DNA of 64,000 bases from Deltaproteobacteria bacterium (lineage in GTDB: Bacteria > Desulfobacterota > Binatia > Binatales > Binataceae), in NCBI GenBank assembly GCA_021780755.1, contig JAJXYF010000021.1:46605-110604 (forward strand), given 5' to 3'. Under the pieces are notes generated by a model. That model was not told the DNA's origin. It searched no databases and was given only the letters and a program-made list of their open reading frames with translations. The translations under genes and the position numbers were made by a program. Shown piece after piece: positions 45,142-54,281 of the stretch (positions within the stretch are counted from its first letter, which is position 1; every line of letters starts with the position of its first letter).

Positions 45142-46215
45142 TTAGACCACTTCGATCAGGAATTCGCCGCGTGCGACGACCCGGCCAACGAGTGCCGCGT
45201 CGGTGTTGCCGGCCGCTTGCAGGTCGGCGAGCAGCTTCGTCGCGTCGTTCTCCGGCAACGCGATAAAGAGGCCGCCCGAGGTCTGCGGGTCAAACAACAG
45301 TTCGCCGATCTCGTCGGCGACCTCGTCCGAAATCCGCACCTGCGGGGCATAGAATTCGCGATTGCGCAGGCCCCCGCCCGGAATCATTCCGGCACGGCAA
45401 CATTCGAGCGCACCCGCCATCAGCGGAAGGTCCGACTCCTCGATCCGCAGTGTCACGCCGCTGCCTTCGGCCATCTTCGAGGCGTGCCCGATGAGCCCGA
45501 AACCGGTGATATCGGTGGCCGCGTGAACCTCGTACTTGAGCATCGCGATGGCAGTCGCGGCGTTGAGCTCGCACATCCAGCGCACCGCGGCAGCGTACTG
45601 ATCGTCGGGCAGTTTGCCGCGCTTGAGCGCCGTCATCAACACGCCCGTGCCGATCGGCTTGCTGAGCAGCAGCGCGTCGCCCGGCCGTGCACCGACGTTG
45701 CGCACGATGCGGTGCGGGTCGATCACTCCCGTCACCGCCATGCCGTACTTCACTTCTTCATCGGCGACACTATGGCCGCCGACGATCGCGACGCCGGCCT
45801 CGCGCGCCTTTGCGCTGCCGCCGCGCAGGATCTCGCCGAGCATCTCGCCGGGCAGTCCGGTCTGCGGCCAGCACACGATGTTCAGCGCGGTCTTCGGCGT
45901 TCCGCCCATCGCGTAAACGTCGGAGAGCGCATTGGCCGCGGCAATCTGGCCGTAGGTAAACGGATCGTCCACCACCGGCGTGAAGAAATCGACGGTGTTG
46001 ACGATCGCGAGGTCCTCGCGCACCAGATACACCCCGGCGTCGTCGCCGGTAGCGATACCGACGAGCACTTCGGGATGAGTCCCAAGGTCAAGGCGCGAGA
46101 GCACCGAAGCCAGGTCCGCCGGACCCAGTTTGCCGGCTCAACCCGCCGCCTTGCACCGCTCCGTCAGGCGAATGATCTCGCCCCGAGTGGCGTTGCTGTC
46201 GCCTTTTTCCGCCAT
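45142..46215 (-). CDS. selD: selenide, water dikinase, itself a selenoprotein (in-frame UGA)
   Basis: This enzyme makes selenophosphate from selenide and ATP. The gene starts at ATG 46215 (AAAGGAAG upstream) and reads MAEKGDSNATRGEIIRLTER, then CKAAG, UGA (46140-46138, codon 26), AGKLGPADLASVL. That is the family's (C/U)xxK active-site context, with selenocysteine in place of the catalytic cysteine and the essential Lys three residues on. The remainder has GDDAGVYLV, DFFTPVVDDP, GGTPKTALN, GGHSVADEE and ITGFGLIGHA, and is complete. A conventional start at GTG 46104 would lose the active site. Selenocysteine insertion needs SelB, encoded 116 bases upstream in the same direction. Confidence 0.93.
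46110..46140 (-). promoter_or_regulatory. candidate bacterial SECIS element of selD
   Basis: Starting nine bases after the UGA codon, CUGGGUCC (46128-46121), loop GGC, GGACCUGG (46117-46110) can form an 8-bp hairpin including two G-U pairs. Bacterial SECIS hairpins lie at this distance from UGA with a small G-bearing loop bound by SelB. Confidence 0.65.
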
Positions 46216-46331
46216 CTTCCTTTAAGAGTTACCCGTCTTCTGCTTGCAAAGGTTGTTCGCCAGCATTCGCGCGATGACGACCAGTCTAGCGCCGCCCGCG
46301 ACGCGGTAACAACGAAAGTGCGTAGAATCGA

Positions 46332-48263
46332 TCACGCTCGCGGCGAGCGCAACTTGCGGAGATCGCCGACGCGCGTCGTCACGCCGGCATGATCGAAGTA
46401 ATCGAGCAGCGCGATCGCGAACTTACGCGAGGTGTTCAGGCTATCGCGATAAATCGCGGCGGTGATCTCGCCCGCGGCGGTGAGGCGGTCGATCAGCATG
46501 GCCTGCGCCGCTTCGAGCGCCTCGCGCGCGTAGTAGAGATCGGTCGCGACCTTGACGACGCGCCCCTCGCGTTCCATCGCGGTCAGCAGCGTGCGGATGC
46601 GCGCCAGCTCCACGGGCGGCAGCTTGAGCGCCTCGATCAGTTGCTTCAGGTCGGGCGGTTGAAAGCCCGCTTCCTTGAGCATCTGTTCGATGCGCGCGCC
46701 AATCTTGCCATCGTCACCGCCAAGGCGCACGCGGTGTTGCGCGAGGCGCAGGCTGTTCTCGTCGCGCACGATTCCGGTCTCGCGGCAAACCCGATCGACC
46801 AGTGCGCGAAAGGCGCGCGGCACTACGTCATAGGGCAGGCGCGCGCGCAACGCTTCCATTTCGAGACCCGGCGCCAGCGGCTCGTCCCGATGATGGGTCG
46901 CGAGCATCGCCAGGGTGAACCGTTTGATCTCCTGCCATCTCGCCGCAGTGGCGAAGCCCTCCTCATCGCCGAGCGACAGCTTGATAAAGTCCCCGTCCTT
47001 GAGCGCCGCTACGACTTCGGCGAGCGGCCGGTTGAACAGTTGCGCCAGACGGGCCGGCGGCGTCGCGAGGCTGTCCTGCAGAGTCAACATCGCGGCCACG
47101 GCCGGCGGACCGAAGGGGCCGCTGAGGGCGATGAGGTTTCGCAGGTAGGCGTCGAGCGGCTTGCGCACGCGGCGGCCGAGCGGATTCAGCACAACGCCTC
47201 CGCCCAGAGTGCGGACGTTGGTCTCGTCGCGAATGACGAAGCGGTCGCCGGCGAGTGCGACCAGCGGGTCGTTGAGCACGATTTGAACTAGCGCGCTGCG
47301 CTTGGGAGCAATCTCGCCGGGCTCCTCCAGCACGATGACGCGGCCGAGGGTTTCGGCAGTGGCGAGGAAGACGCGGACCCGCTGATTGTTCTTGAGGGGG
47401 CGTTTGGCGGCGGGGCGAATTTCGAGCGCCGCATCCAGGCGGGTCGTCGTCAATTCGAGGCGGTCGTCGGCGAGCACGTCGCCGCGCTTGAGATCGATGC
47501 GTTCGGCGCCGCTCAGGTTCAGCGCGACGCGCTGGCACAGCCCCGCGTGCTCGACCGACTCGCTGTGGACCTGGATCGAGCGCACGCGGACCTCGGCGCC
47601 GGCCGGCAGCACGCGCAGTTTCTGCCCGAGGCGAACCTCGGCGCCCATCGCGGTGCCCGTCACGACGGTGCCGTGGCCCTTGATCGCAAACGCGCGATCG
47701 AGCGGCAGGCGAAACAGGCCGGTCGCGCGCCGGGCCTCGAAACCGTCAAGCTGGCGTGCGATTTCCGCCCGAAGTTCATCGAGGCCCGCGCCGGTCACCG
47801 ACGACACCGCAATCATCGGCGAACCTTCGAGGGTGGTGCCGTCGGCGAGCAATTCGATTTCGTCGCGCACCTCGTCCAGGCGCTGGGCGTCGGCGAGGTC
47901 AGCCTTGGTGATGATGAAGATGCCGCGGCGCGCGCCGAGCAGATGGAGAATGTCCAGATGCTCCTCGCTCTGCGGCATCACGCCGTCATCGGCGGCGACG
48001 GTAAACAGGACGAGGTCCATGCCATGCGCACCGGCGAGCATGTTGCGGATGAAGCGCTCGTGGCCGGGGACGTCGATGACGCCGGCGCGGGTACCGTCCG
48101 GCAGAGTGAAGTAGGCAAAGCCGAGGTCGATCGAGATGCCGCGCTCGCGCTCTTCCTTGAGGCGATCGGTCTCCTGACCGGTGAGCGCGCGGACCAGCGC
48201 GCTCTTGCCGTGGTCGATATGGCCGGCGGTGCCGATGATCGCGTGGGTGACCTGCGCCGCCAT
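46332..48263 (-). CDS. selB: selenocysteine-specific elongation factor
   Basis: A 643-residue GTPase that brings Sec-tRNA to UGA codons marked by a SECIS hairpin. The N-terminal EF-Tu-like half has GTAGHIDHGKSALVRALTG (P-loop), DLGFAY, VIDVPGHERFIRNML (G3) and ITKADL (G4). Domains II and III follow to about residue 350. The C-terminal third has the winged-helix domains that read the SECIS RNA, ending in the typical SRKFAIALLDYFDHAGVTTRVGD. ATG 48263 is used; a TTG six bases earlier is in frame. No selA or selC lies in the window. Confidence 0.95.
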   Translation of the reverse strand: MAAQVTHAIIGTAGHIDHGKSALVRALTGQETDRLKEERERGISIDLGFAYFTLPDGTRAGVIDVPGHERFIRNMLAGAHGMDLVLFTVAADDGVMPQSEEHLDILHLLGARRGIFIITKADLADAQRLDEVRDEIELLADGTTLEGSPMIAVSSVTGAGLDELRAEIARQLDGFEARRATGLFRLPLDRAFAIKGHGTVVTGTAMGAEVRLGQKLRVLPAGAEVRVRSIQVHSESVEHAGLCQRVALNLSGAERIDLKRGDVLADDRLELTTTRLDAALEIRPAAKRPLKNNQRVRVFLATAETLGRVIVLEEPGEIAPKRSALVQIVLNDPLVALAGDRFVIRDETNVRTLGGGVVLNPLGRRVRKPLDAYLRNLIALSGPFGPPAVAAMLTLQDSLATPPARLAQLFNRPLAEVVAALKDGDFIKLSLGDEEGFATAARWQEIKRFTLAMLATHHRDEPLAPGLEMEALRARLPYDVVPRAFRALVDRVCRETGIVRDENSLRLAQHRVRLGGDDGKIGARIEQMLKEAGFQPPDLKQLIEALKLPPVELARIRTLLTAMEREGRVVKVATDLYYAREALEAAQAMLIDRLTAAGEITAAIYRDSLNTSRKFAIALLDYFDHAGVTTRVGDLRKLRSPRA

Positions 48264-48304
48264 CGTCAATCAATCCGCACCGCCAGCCCCAATCCTATGC
48301 TGCC

Positions 48305-48679
48305 CTAGCGGATTTGCTTCATGTACATCTCGAGGTCGAAATAGTCGCGCCAGGCCTTGATCTTGCCGGCGTCGGTGATCTCGAACACGCCCATGACCGG
48401 CAGGGAGACGTGCTTGCCGCCGGCCTCGAAGGAATCGACCCGCTCGTTCATCACGATGTTGCCGGCGGTGGCAGTGTGCAGAATCTCGAACTTGATCGAG
48501 ACGGCGCCCTTGAGCAGACCCTGGATGGTTTTGCGGATGACGTCCTTGCCCTTGGCCACCGGCATCGGGATGTTGTGATAGACGGCGTCGTCGGTGAAGA
48601 AGCTCATGATCTCGTCCACATTGAGCTTGGTCCACGCGCCGCAGAAATCGGAAACTATTTTTTCAGCTTGCACTGCCAT
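48305..48679 (-). CDS. limonene-1,2-epoxide hydrolase-like NTF2-fold protein
   Basis: A 124-residue single-domain protein of the SnoaL/LEH group. The residues corresponding to the Asp-Arg-Asp catalytic triad of limonene epoxide hydrolase appear as MNERVDSFE and AWRDYFDLEMY. The N-terminal FFTDDAVYHNIPM is typical. It may hydrolyse an epoxide or act as an isomerase, and substrate is unknown. GGAGG precedes ATG 48679. It lies 41 bases from the selB start, on the same strand and upstream of it, so read-through into selB is possible. Confidence 0.8.
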   Translation of the reverse strand: MAVQAEKIVSDFCGAWTKLNVDEIMSFFTDDAVYHNIPMPVAKGKDVIRKTIQGLLKGAVSIKFEILHTATAGNIVMNERVDSFEAGGKHVSLPVMGVFEITDAGKIKAWRDYFDLEMYMKQIR

Positions 48680-49026
48680 CGAAATTGTCCTCCGGTCGTT
48701 GGGTTAAGCTGTCGGTCCGTTCGCGCCCGCCGGAACCGATTGCTGTTCCTGGGCGAGGCAGAAGCGGCGTTCGTCTCTTGTTATAGCGGAAAACGCGGGC
48801 AAAGCGTCAGCGGTTGGGGACGATGTGATCTGCCCCGCAACGTAGGCGCTTTATGAGTCGTGACGCAAACTCATGCAGTCGTCAGTCCCAAGTGCGGACG
48901 CCACGTAGTTCGCGACCTCAATTCGGCTGGCGGAAATGCATTCGTGTTCTGAACACGACCGCACCCGCGAGCCGGATTGATAAAGCACCAGGACAGAGTC
49001 ACAGAGGCATCGACGACGACCTCCAT
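48680..49026. other. intergenic region without recognised features
   Basis: This 347-base stretch between two minus-strand genes has no convincing open frame, repeat copy or clear terminator. It must contain the promoter of the epoxide-hydrolase-like gene on the minus strand. Confidence 0.4.
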
Positions 49027-49773
49027 TCATCGACCTTGCGGCATCATCGCCTGCCAGAAGCTTTGCGGCTTACTCTCGACGTACTGTTCGAGTGATGTGA
49101 CCGCCTGTTTCATCCCGTCGCGGAACATTTCCGGATAGCCAAAATCCATAGCGTAATTATAATAGATGCCCTCGGTCTTCGAATAACTCCGATTGATCTC
49201 GTCTGTCCAGAGCACTGCACCGTTTGACTGTTCGAGCAGTTCCAGCCGCACGCTCAAGGTATTGCTCGCTGTTCCGATTGGAGCACCAAAGAGCCAGACC
49301 AGGGAACCATAGGGGCCGAGCAGATAGGAGTACCTGCTGCCGTCCCAAGTCGTGTTGGTAATTGTGCTGCGCAAAATCAGTTGTGCGCCTGGATCCATCT
49401 CGCGGTCAGTAACAAAAACGTCGTTGAAAATATTGCTCTGCTTAATTTCGGCTTTGGCGGCGTTGGCCAGATCTGAATCGGGCCGAAAATTGTATGCACC
49501 TTCCGTCAGAAATCCGTTCGCGATGTCAGGCCGTTGATAGCTCGCGGAGCAGTACGGCACTAGAGGAATGATACAGACCCAGAAATATGTTGAATTCTGC
49601 GTGCCGCGTTCATCCTTAAAGTGCTCGACGGCAAGAGTCAGCGGCACGTGAGTGGAGGCTGACTGGGACGGATTAGGCTGATAGTTCCATCCAGCGTTGC
49701 TCGCGCATCCGGCGAACGTCATCAACGACGCAATCAATATCAATGCCGTCGCTTGCTTTATTAACATCCTCAT
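49027..49773 (-). CDS. lipoprotein of unknown function
   Basis: A 248-residue exported lipoprotein. Start at 49773 gives MRMLIKQATALILIASLMTF then AGC (lipobox FAGC); the frame is open to 49881 but the added part lacks a signal. The mature protein has Tyr-rich segments (WVCIIPLVPYCSASYQRPDI, YSYLLGPYGSLVWLFGAP) and QLILRSTITNTTWDGSRY, which resembles small outer-membrane-associated lipoproteins. G+C is visibly lower than in neighbours. No partner is evident in adjacent genes. Confidence 0.8.
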   Translation of the reverse strand: MRMLIKQATALILIASLMTFAGCASNAGWNYQPNPSQSASTHVPLTLAVEHFKDERGTQNSTYFWVCIIPLVPYCSASYQRPDIANGFLTEGAYNFRPDSDLANAAKAEIKQSNIFNDVFVTDREMDPGAQLILRSTITNTTWDGSRYSYLLGPYGSLVWLFGAPIGTASNTLSVRLELLEQSNGAVLWTDEINRSYSKTEGIYYNYAMDFGYPEMFRDGMKQAVTSLEQYVESKPQSFWQAMMPQGR

Positions 49774-50087
49774 TGCAGCTCCGTTCGCGCCGAAAATGTT
49801 GCATGCCACATCAACTTTTGCCTCGCGCTTCACGGCGATGTCAGTTGTCAACAATATCAATGATTTACGATCTAATCGCATAGATCCGTTCTTTCAAACC
49901 CGAAAATGTATTTTATGGTGCTAGAAAAATAAAAAGGGGAAGCGAAAAAATCAATTCTCATCGGCAGCACGTAACCAGCGCGATCCTGAGGGTGATGCCG
50001 TTTGATGATGCCACGTGGCAGATTCTATGGCATTCATTCTGCACGCAAAAACCAAAGCATTCGCGCCAGACAGACCGGCCACGGGGG
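49774..50087. other. A/T-rich intergenic region
   Basis: This 314-base gap contains an A-rich run near 49919-49945 and no gene. It probably holds the promoter of the lipoprotein gene and the 3' end signals of the VOC gene, both on the minus strand. Confidence 0.4.
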
Positions 50088-50558
50088 TTAGCGGAGCCAG
50101 GATTCGATTTCGTCGCTCATCACCTCGAGTACGGTGCCGTCGGGATCCTTGAAGCACATCACGCCGATAGTGGTCCCGCGCGGCCCCTCGTAACGCTGTA
50201 GCGGCGCGACGATCTCGACTCCCTTGGCGAGCAGCGTGCGGTAGATCTGGTCGATGTCGTCAACGATGAAGGCGATGCGGCAAATGCCGAGATTGTTGAG
50301 CGTCGCGTAGGGTTGGCCCTGAGGCGGCGGATCGATGAACTGCACCAGGTCGAGCACCGGCGCGTGGGGGTCATCGCCAAGGCGCATGAACACTCCCCTG
50401 AGTTTCTTCACTTCAAGCCCGAGCGCCTGACCGATACCGGGAGTGCCGCCGCCAAGAATAAAGTCGGCGACCTTGATGAAGCCGAGGTCCTGATAGAACT
50501 GAATCGAGCGCTCCATCTCGCGGACGCAGATGTTGACGTGAAAGAATCGGCGAAACAT
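50088..50558 (-). CDS. VOC family protein (glyoxalase-like)
   Basis: A 156-residue protein with two beta-alpha-beta-beta-beta modules of the vicinal oxygen chelate fold. The first has HVNICVREMERSIQFYQDLG and the second RIAFIVDDIDQIYRTLLAKG, ending in CFKDPDGTVLEVMSDE. Metal-ligand candidates are the His at the N-terminus and the Glu near the C-terminus. Such proteins include glyoxalases, dioxygenases and epimerases (methylmalonyl-CoA epimerase-like); the reaction is not assigned. GAGGAG stands before ATG 50558. Confidence 0.88.
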   Translation of the reverse strand: MFRRFFHVNICVREMERSIQFYQDLGFIKVADFILGGGTPGIGQALGLEVKKLRGVFMRLGDDPHAPVLDLVQFIDPPPQGQPYATLNNLGICRIAFIVDDIDQIYRTLLAKGVEIVAPLQRYEGPRGTTIGVMCFKDPDGTVLEVMSDEIESWLR

Positions 50559-51021
50559 GTTGCTCCTCGCTCAGATATGGATGCGGGTAATCCCTCGCGT
50601 CCGGTGGATATCTCGCATTTTCGGTCGAGCTTTACCAGAAATCCGGTCCCAAAAAAGGAAGGGGCGGATTGGTTGAGGAACATGGAACTTTAAGTTTTCA
50701 AGAAACTGAAACCTCATAGAGGTTTCAGACTTCCCCTCTGTAAAGATGCGGGCTTCGCCCTATAAAAAAGGGGATACGGAATAGGTCATACGGATCGCGT
50801 AGATGAGACCTGTGGTGGCCGCGTATGAGCCATCGTGAAGGATCGGAACCGCGTGTTTCGGATTGGCGAGCGGGGGGCCGCTGGATCGCTGCGGGTCGCG
50901 GGGCAGATGCGAGCAGCCCAATACTCTTGACTTAATGTTCAGGACTGTCCGGGTGGATTCTCGGAATTTCAAACTGACGCACTGCCGCCGAACGCTTCGG
51001 ATGATGGTGGCAGCAGCTTGC
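50559..51021. other. intergenic region with repeat copy 5
   Basis: This 463-base gap contains hairpin repeat copy 5 and no gene. The open frames here lack family features. The AAA-associated protein gene ends at its right edge, and the promoter of the VOC gene lies at its left edge (minus strand). Confidence 0.5.
50672..50765 (+). repeat. intergenic hairpin repeat, copy 5
   Basis: TGAAACCTC (50707-50715), loop ATA, GAGGTTTCA (50719-50727) is the strongest stem of the family. It is preceded by GGTTGAGGAACATGGAACTT, and followed by GACTTCCC and, as after copy 1, AAGATGCGGGCTTCGCCCT. Confidence 0.85.
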
Positions 51022-51510
51022 TTATTCCTGGTCGAGGTAGAAGCGGTCTTCATCCTTGTTGTAGCCGAAGAGCTCGGCGAAGCGGCCCCAGTTAACGATG
51101 GTCGAGAACATTTTTTCGGGCGATTCGTTGGGCAGGAGCATCGCGAGATGCTCGAGAATGACTTCTTTGGTGAGTGAGCGATCGTCCTGACCGCGCAGGA
51201 GGCGGACGAAGTAGGCGAAGAGGCCGTGCTTTTTGAGCTGATCACGCACGATCAGCTTGCGCTGGTTGACGTCGCTATCGATGACCTGCTTGCCAAGGGG
51301 TTCGAGCACGACGTCGCCGGCGGGGGTGGAGACGAAGCCGAGGATTTCAGCGGTCTTCATGACCTTGAGGAGGTCGCTGAACTTGAAATGAAGGTCGCGC
51401 GCGATCTTGTAGCCGTCGTCGCGGCCGCCGCGGTCCTCGAGGGTCTCGAGCAGGCCGAAGACCCAGGTCAACTGGCAATCGGGTATGGGATTAACGCCGG
51501 CGGGTGGCAT
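51022..51510 (-). CDS. AAA-associated domain protein of an ABC transporter
   Basis: A 162-residue protein matching the AAA_assoc_C type usually fused to, or encoded beside, NitT/TauT ATPases. Typical stretches are GLLETLEDRGGRDDGYKIA, EILGFVSTPAGDVVLEPLGK and LPNESPEKMFSTIVNWGRFAELF. Its ATG overlaps the TGA of the ATPase gene (51508-51512), so the pair is translationally coupled. The domain is thought to regulate the ATPase; how is unknown. Confidence 0.85.
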   Translation of the reverse strand: MPPAGVNPIPDCQLTWVFGLLETLEDRGGRDDGYKIARDLHFKFSDLLKVMKTAEILGFVSTPAGDVVLEPLGKQVIDSDVNQRKLIVRDQLKKHGLFAYFVRLLRGQDDRSLTKEVILEHLAMLLPNESPEKMFSTIVNWGRFAELFGYNKDEDRFYLDQE

Positions 51511-52268
51511 CAGGCGCGCTCCTCGATCAAGGAGAAGACCTTGTCGGTGAGGGCGTTGAAGCCCTCTTTGCGGCGGTCGCGCGGGCGGGGCAATTCGACT
51601 TTCAAGTCGGCGACGAGGCGGCCGGGGCCGGTCGAGAGCACGAGGATGCGGTCGGCCAGTTCGACGGCTTCCTCGATGATGTGGGTGACCATGATGATGT
51701 TGTGGACGGGCATGGTCTTGTCCTGCCAGAGGTCGAGTAATTCCTCGCGCAGGGTGATGGCGGTGAGGGCGTCGAGGGCGGAAAACGGCTCGTCCATCAG
51801 GAGCAATTGGGGCTCAACGGCAAGGGCGCGGGCGAGACCGACGCGCTGCTTCATGCCGCCGGAGAGTTCGCGCGGGTAGGCTTCCTCGAAGCCGTCGAGT
51901 CCGACCTTATCGATATAGACGCTGGCCCGCTTTTCGCGTTCGTTCGGGGCCACGCCGCGCGCCTCGAGGCCGAGTTCGATGTTGGCCTTGACCGACAACC
52001 AGGGCATCAGGGCAAAGGACTGAAAGACCAGCGCGCATTCGAGATTGATGCCGTCCACTTGCTTGCCCTTGTAGAGCACCTGCCCTGAGGTCGGTTCCAT
52101 CAGCCCGTTTATGATGCGGAGCATGGTTGACTTGCCACATCCTGAAGGGCCGACGACCGCAACGAACTCGCCCTCTTCGACGGTGAAGGAGAGGTCCTCG
52201 ATGACCGGCAGCGTGCCCTTGGCATGGGGGAAGCTGCGGCTGATGTGTTTGAGTTCGAGCAGGGGCAT
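51510..52268 (-). CDS. ABC transporter ATP-binding protein (NitT/TauT type)
   Basis: A 252-residue ATPase. Walker A is [14 protein letters not shown], the signature is [15 protein letters not shown], Walker [13 protein letters not shown], with the H-loop in [16 protein letters not shown]. The Q-loop is [10 protein letters not shown]. Such ATPases drive import of nitrate, sulfonates, taurine or related compounds. The start is 98 bases after the permease gene, and its stop overlaps the AAA-associated gene. Confidence 0.93.
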   Translation of the reverse strand: MPLLELKHISRSFPHAKGTLPVIEDLSFTVEEGEFVAVVGPSGCGKSTMLRIINGLMEPTSGQVLYKGKQVDGINLECALVFQSFALMPWLSVKANIELGLEARGVAPNEREKRASVYIDKVGLDGFEEAYPRELSGGMKQRVGLARALAVEPQLLLMDEPFSALDALTAITLREELLDLWQDKTMPVHNIIMVTHIIEEAVELADRILVLSTGPGRLVADLKVELPRPRDRRKEGFNALTDKVFSLIEERA

Positions 52269-52366
52269 AGGTCGGCTGGGTCATCCGGTTCCGATTGCGA
52301 ATCAGATTGCGGTTTAGCCTGTGGCATCCGTTGCGGTTCAGATTGCGTGGTCATCTTGTCCCCCCG

Positions 52367-54097
52367 TCAATAGTCGATCCTATAGCGGTCGGTGGCGATG
52401 TCGTAGAGGCGCCGCCAGACCAGGCGGTTCAAGACTAACACGACGAAAACCATCGAGAGCAGGGTCAGCAGGATCATCAGGCCGTTGCCGGTTTGATAAG
52501 TGGCGTCATCGAGCATCGCGCCGAGGCCGAACACTTTGTAGGTGGTGCTGCGGTAAACGAAGTATTCCGACAGGATGAGCGCGTTCCAGCCACCGCCCCA
52601 GGCGGTGATACTGCCGGTAATCAGCGAGGGGAGAATGGCGGGCAGGGTGAGCTTGCGCCAGGTGGCGAAGCGGCTCAAGCCGAAAGACCGGACGGCTTCC
52701 TTGAGATCGGCGGGAACCTGGCTGATGCCGGCAAGCAGGTTAAACAGCACGTACCATTGCATCCCGGTCAGGATGAGCAGAATTGAAGCGAGGTTCATAC
52801 CGCCGGTTACTTTAATGACAAAGATAACGATGAGCGGGAAGAGTGCCGTCGCGGGCATCGAGCCGACGATCTCGGCGAGCGGGGCGAGGCGGCGGGCAAA
52901 GCGCGGACTTTCGCTGGCGGCGATGGCGCAGGGGATCGTCCAGGCGAGGGAGATCGCATAGGCCGCGAGCATCCGCAGCAGCGAGGCGCCGGTCGCGGCC
53001 GGAATCTGCCGGACGGCGGACGGCCACGGCTGCCGCAGAGTGCGCAGCAGTGCGATAGTGCCGTCGAGGAGCCCCTTGGTCACGATAAACAAGAGCGTCG
53101 CGATCAGGCCGATTCGCACGATCCGCCAGGCGCGTTGCAGGGCCGGATGGTGGGCCGCCTCAAAGGGCGGCGTCGAAGCGAGCGCGCGATGGATAGTGCC
53201 GGCGACAGGACGGGTCAGGTTGCGAAAGATTTTGAGGACGGTAGGGCCAACGGAACCGAGCACCGCGAGCATTCCGAGCGCGCGCATCGGCTCGCTCGAG
53301 GCGGCGAATTCGTAGCGAAACTTCTCGGCCCATTCTGAGAGCGGCTGCCAGACGATGCCGTCCATCAGGATGATAATCGCGAGCAGTGCCAGCAAGCCGG
53401 TGATCAGCTCACCGGTGCGGCCCTTGTCGGCGGCCTTCATCAGGTAGCTGCCGAGGCCGGGCAATTCATAATGGGCAGGGCCCACCGCGATGATTTCGCA
53501 GGCGATGAGGTAGTACCACCCGGCCACCCACGAGAGGATTGAATTGTAAACCAGCTTGGGCACGCAGGCCGGGAGCAACAGTCGCTTGAGCCGGAGCCAT
53601 CCGGTCGCGCCGAAGGCCTCGAGAGCCTCGATCGAATCGTTGGGCAGGGTCTTGACCGATTCGAAGACGCCGAGCGCCATGTTCCAGGCCTGACTGGTGA
53701 AGATGAGGAACACGGCGGCCATCTCGACGCCGAAGCGGCCATGGGCGAGCGAGACGAAGAAATAGATCGCGGCGGGGAAGAACCCGACGACCGGAACCGA
53801 TTGCGCGATATCGATCGCGGGGAGCATCACCCGCTCCCAGGCGCGGCCTTTGGCGGCGAGCAGTCCATAGACGATTGAGAAGATGAGCGCGAGGACGTAG
53901 GCCGCGGTCATCCGCATGAACGAGCAGAAGGCATAGTAAGGCAGGTGACTGAGCGAGACGTGGAGGCGCGGGCCATGCAGATGGCCGAGACCGGCGCTGC
54001 GCCGATAAGCAAAGAACATCGCGAGCACGATCGCGATAATCAGCAGCGCAATCAGCACGCCGGTCGCGCGTTTCGCATTGGTTGGTCGCGTTGCCAT
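52367..54097 (-). CDS. fused double ABC transporter permease
   Basis: A 576-residue membrane protein made of two tandem binding-protein-dependent permease domains. The first (about 60-260) has FGATGWLRLKRLLLPACVP and the second (about 370-560) FGLSRFATWRKLTLPAILPS, the EAA-loop region that contacts the ATPase. About 12 helices are predicted. Most relatives in the NitT/TauT group are single-domain homodimers; this one encodes both halves in one chain. No periplasmic binding protein gene is adjacent, so either it is elsewhere or this is an atypical system. Confidence 0.9.
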   Translation of the reverse strand: MATRPTNAKRATGVLIALLIIAIVLAMFFAYRRSAGLGHLHGPRLHVSLSHLPYYAFCSFMRMTAAYVLALIFSIVYGLLAAKGRAWERVMLPAIDIAQSVPVVGFFPAAIYFFVSLAHGRFGVEMAAVFLIFTSQAWNMALGVFESVKTLPNDSIEALEAFGATGWLRLKRLLLPACVPKLVYNSILSWVAGWYYLIACEIIAVGPAHYELPGLGSYLMKAADKGRTGELITGLLALLAIIILMDGIVWQPLSEWAEKFRYEFAASSEPMRALGMLAVLGSVGPTVLKIFRNLTRPVAGTIHRALASTPPFEAAHHPALQRAWRIVRIGLIATLLFIVTKGLLDGTIALLRTLRQPWPSAVRQIPAATGASLLRMLAAYAISLAWTIPCAIAASESPRFARRLAPLAEIVGSMPATALFPLIVIFVIKVTGGMNLASILLILTGMQWYVLFNLLAGISQVPADLKEAVRSFGLSRFATWRKLTLPAILPSLITGSITAWGGGWNALILSEYFVYRSTTYKVFGLGAMLDDATYQTGNGLMILLTLLSMVFVVLVLNRLVWRRLYDIATDRYRIDY

Positions 54098-54281
54098 TGG
54101 GAATGATCCGAATTAGTCAGAATAGCCGCAAACACCGAGCGCTAAAACCCGACGGATACGATTTGCATCGCGCTGCGCGGCGAATTTCAGGTTACGCGAC
54201 GGTTACGGGAATTCGCGCTGTGGAAACTCGCGGTGGCGGCGCGGTTGACAGCGGGCGCCGCGGCAAATAGCGATTCCGAAC

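Noticed and set aside
46216..46331. possible selC (selenocysteine tRNA) between selB and selD
   Set aside because: No acceptor pairing, T-loop sequence or UCA anticodon loop could be found on either strand in this 116-base gap.
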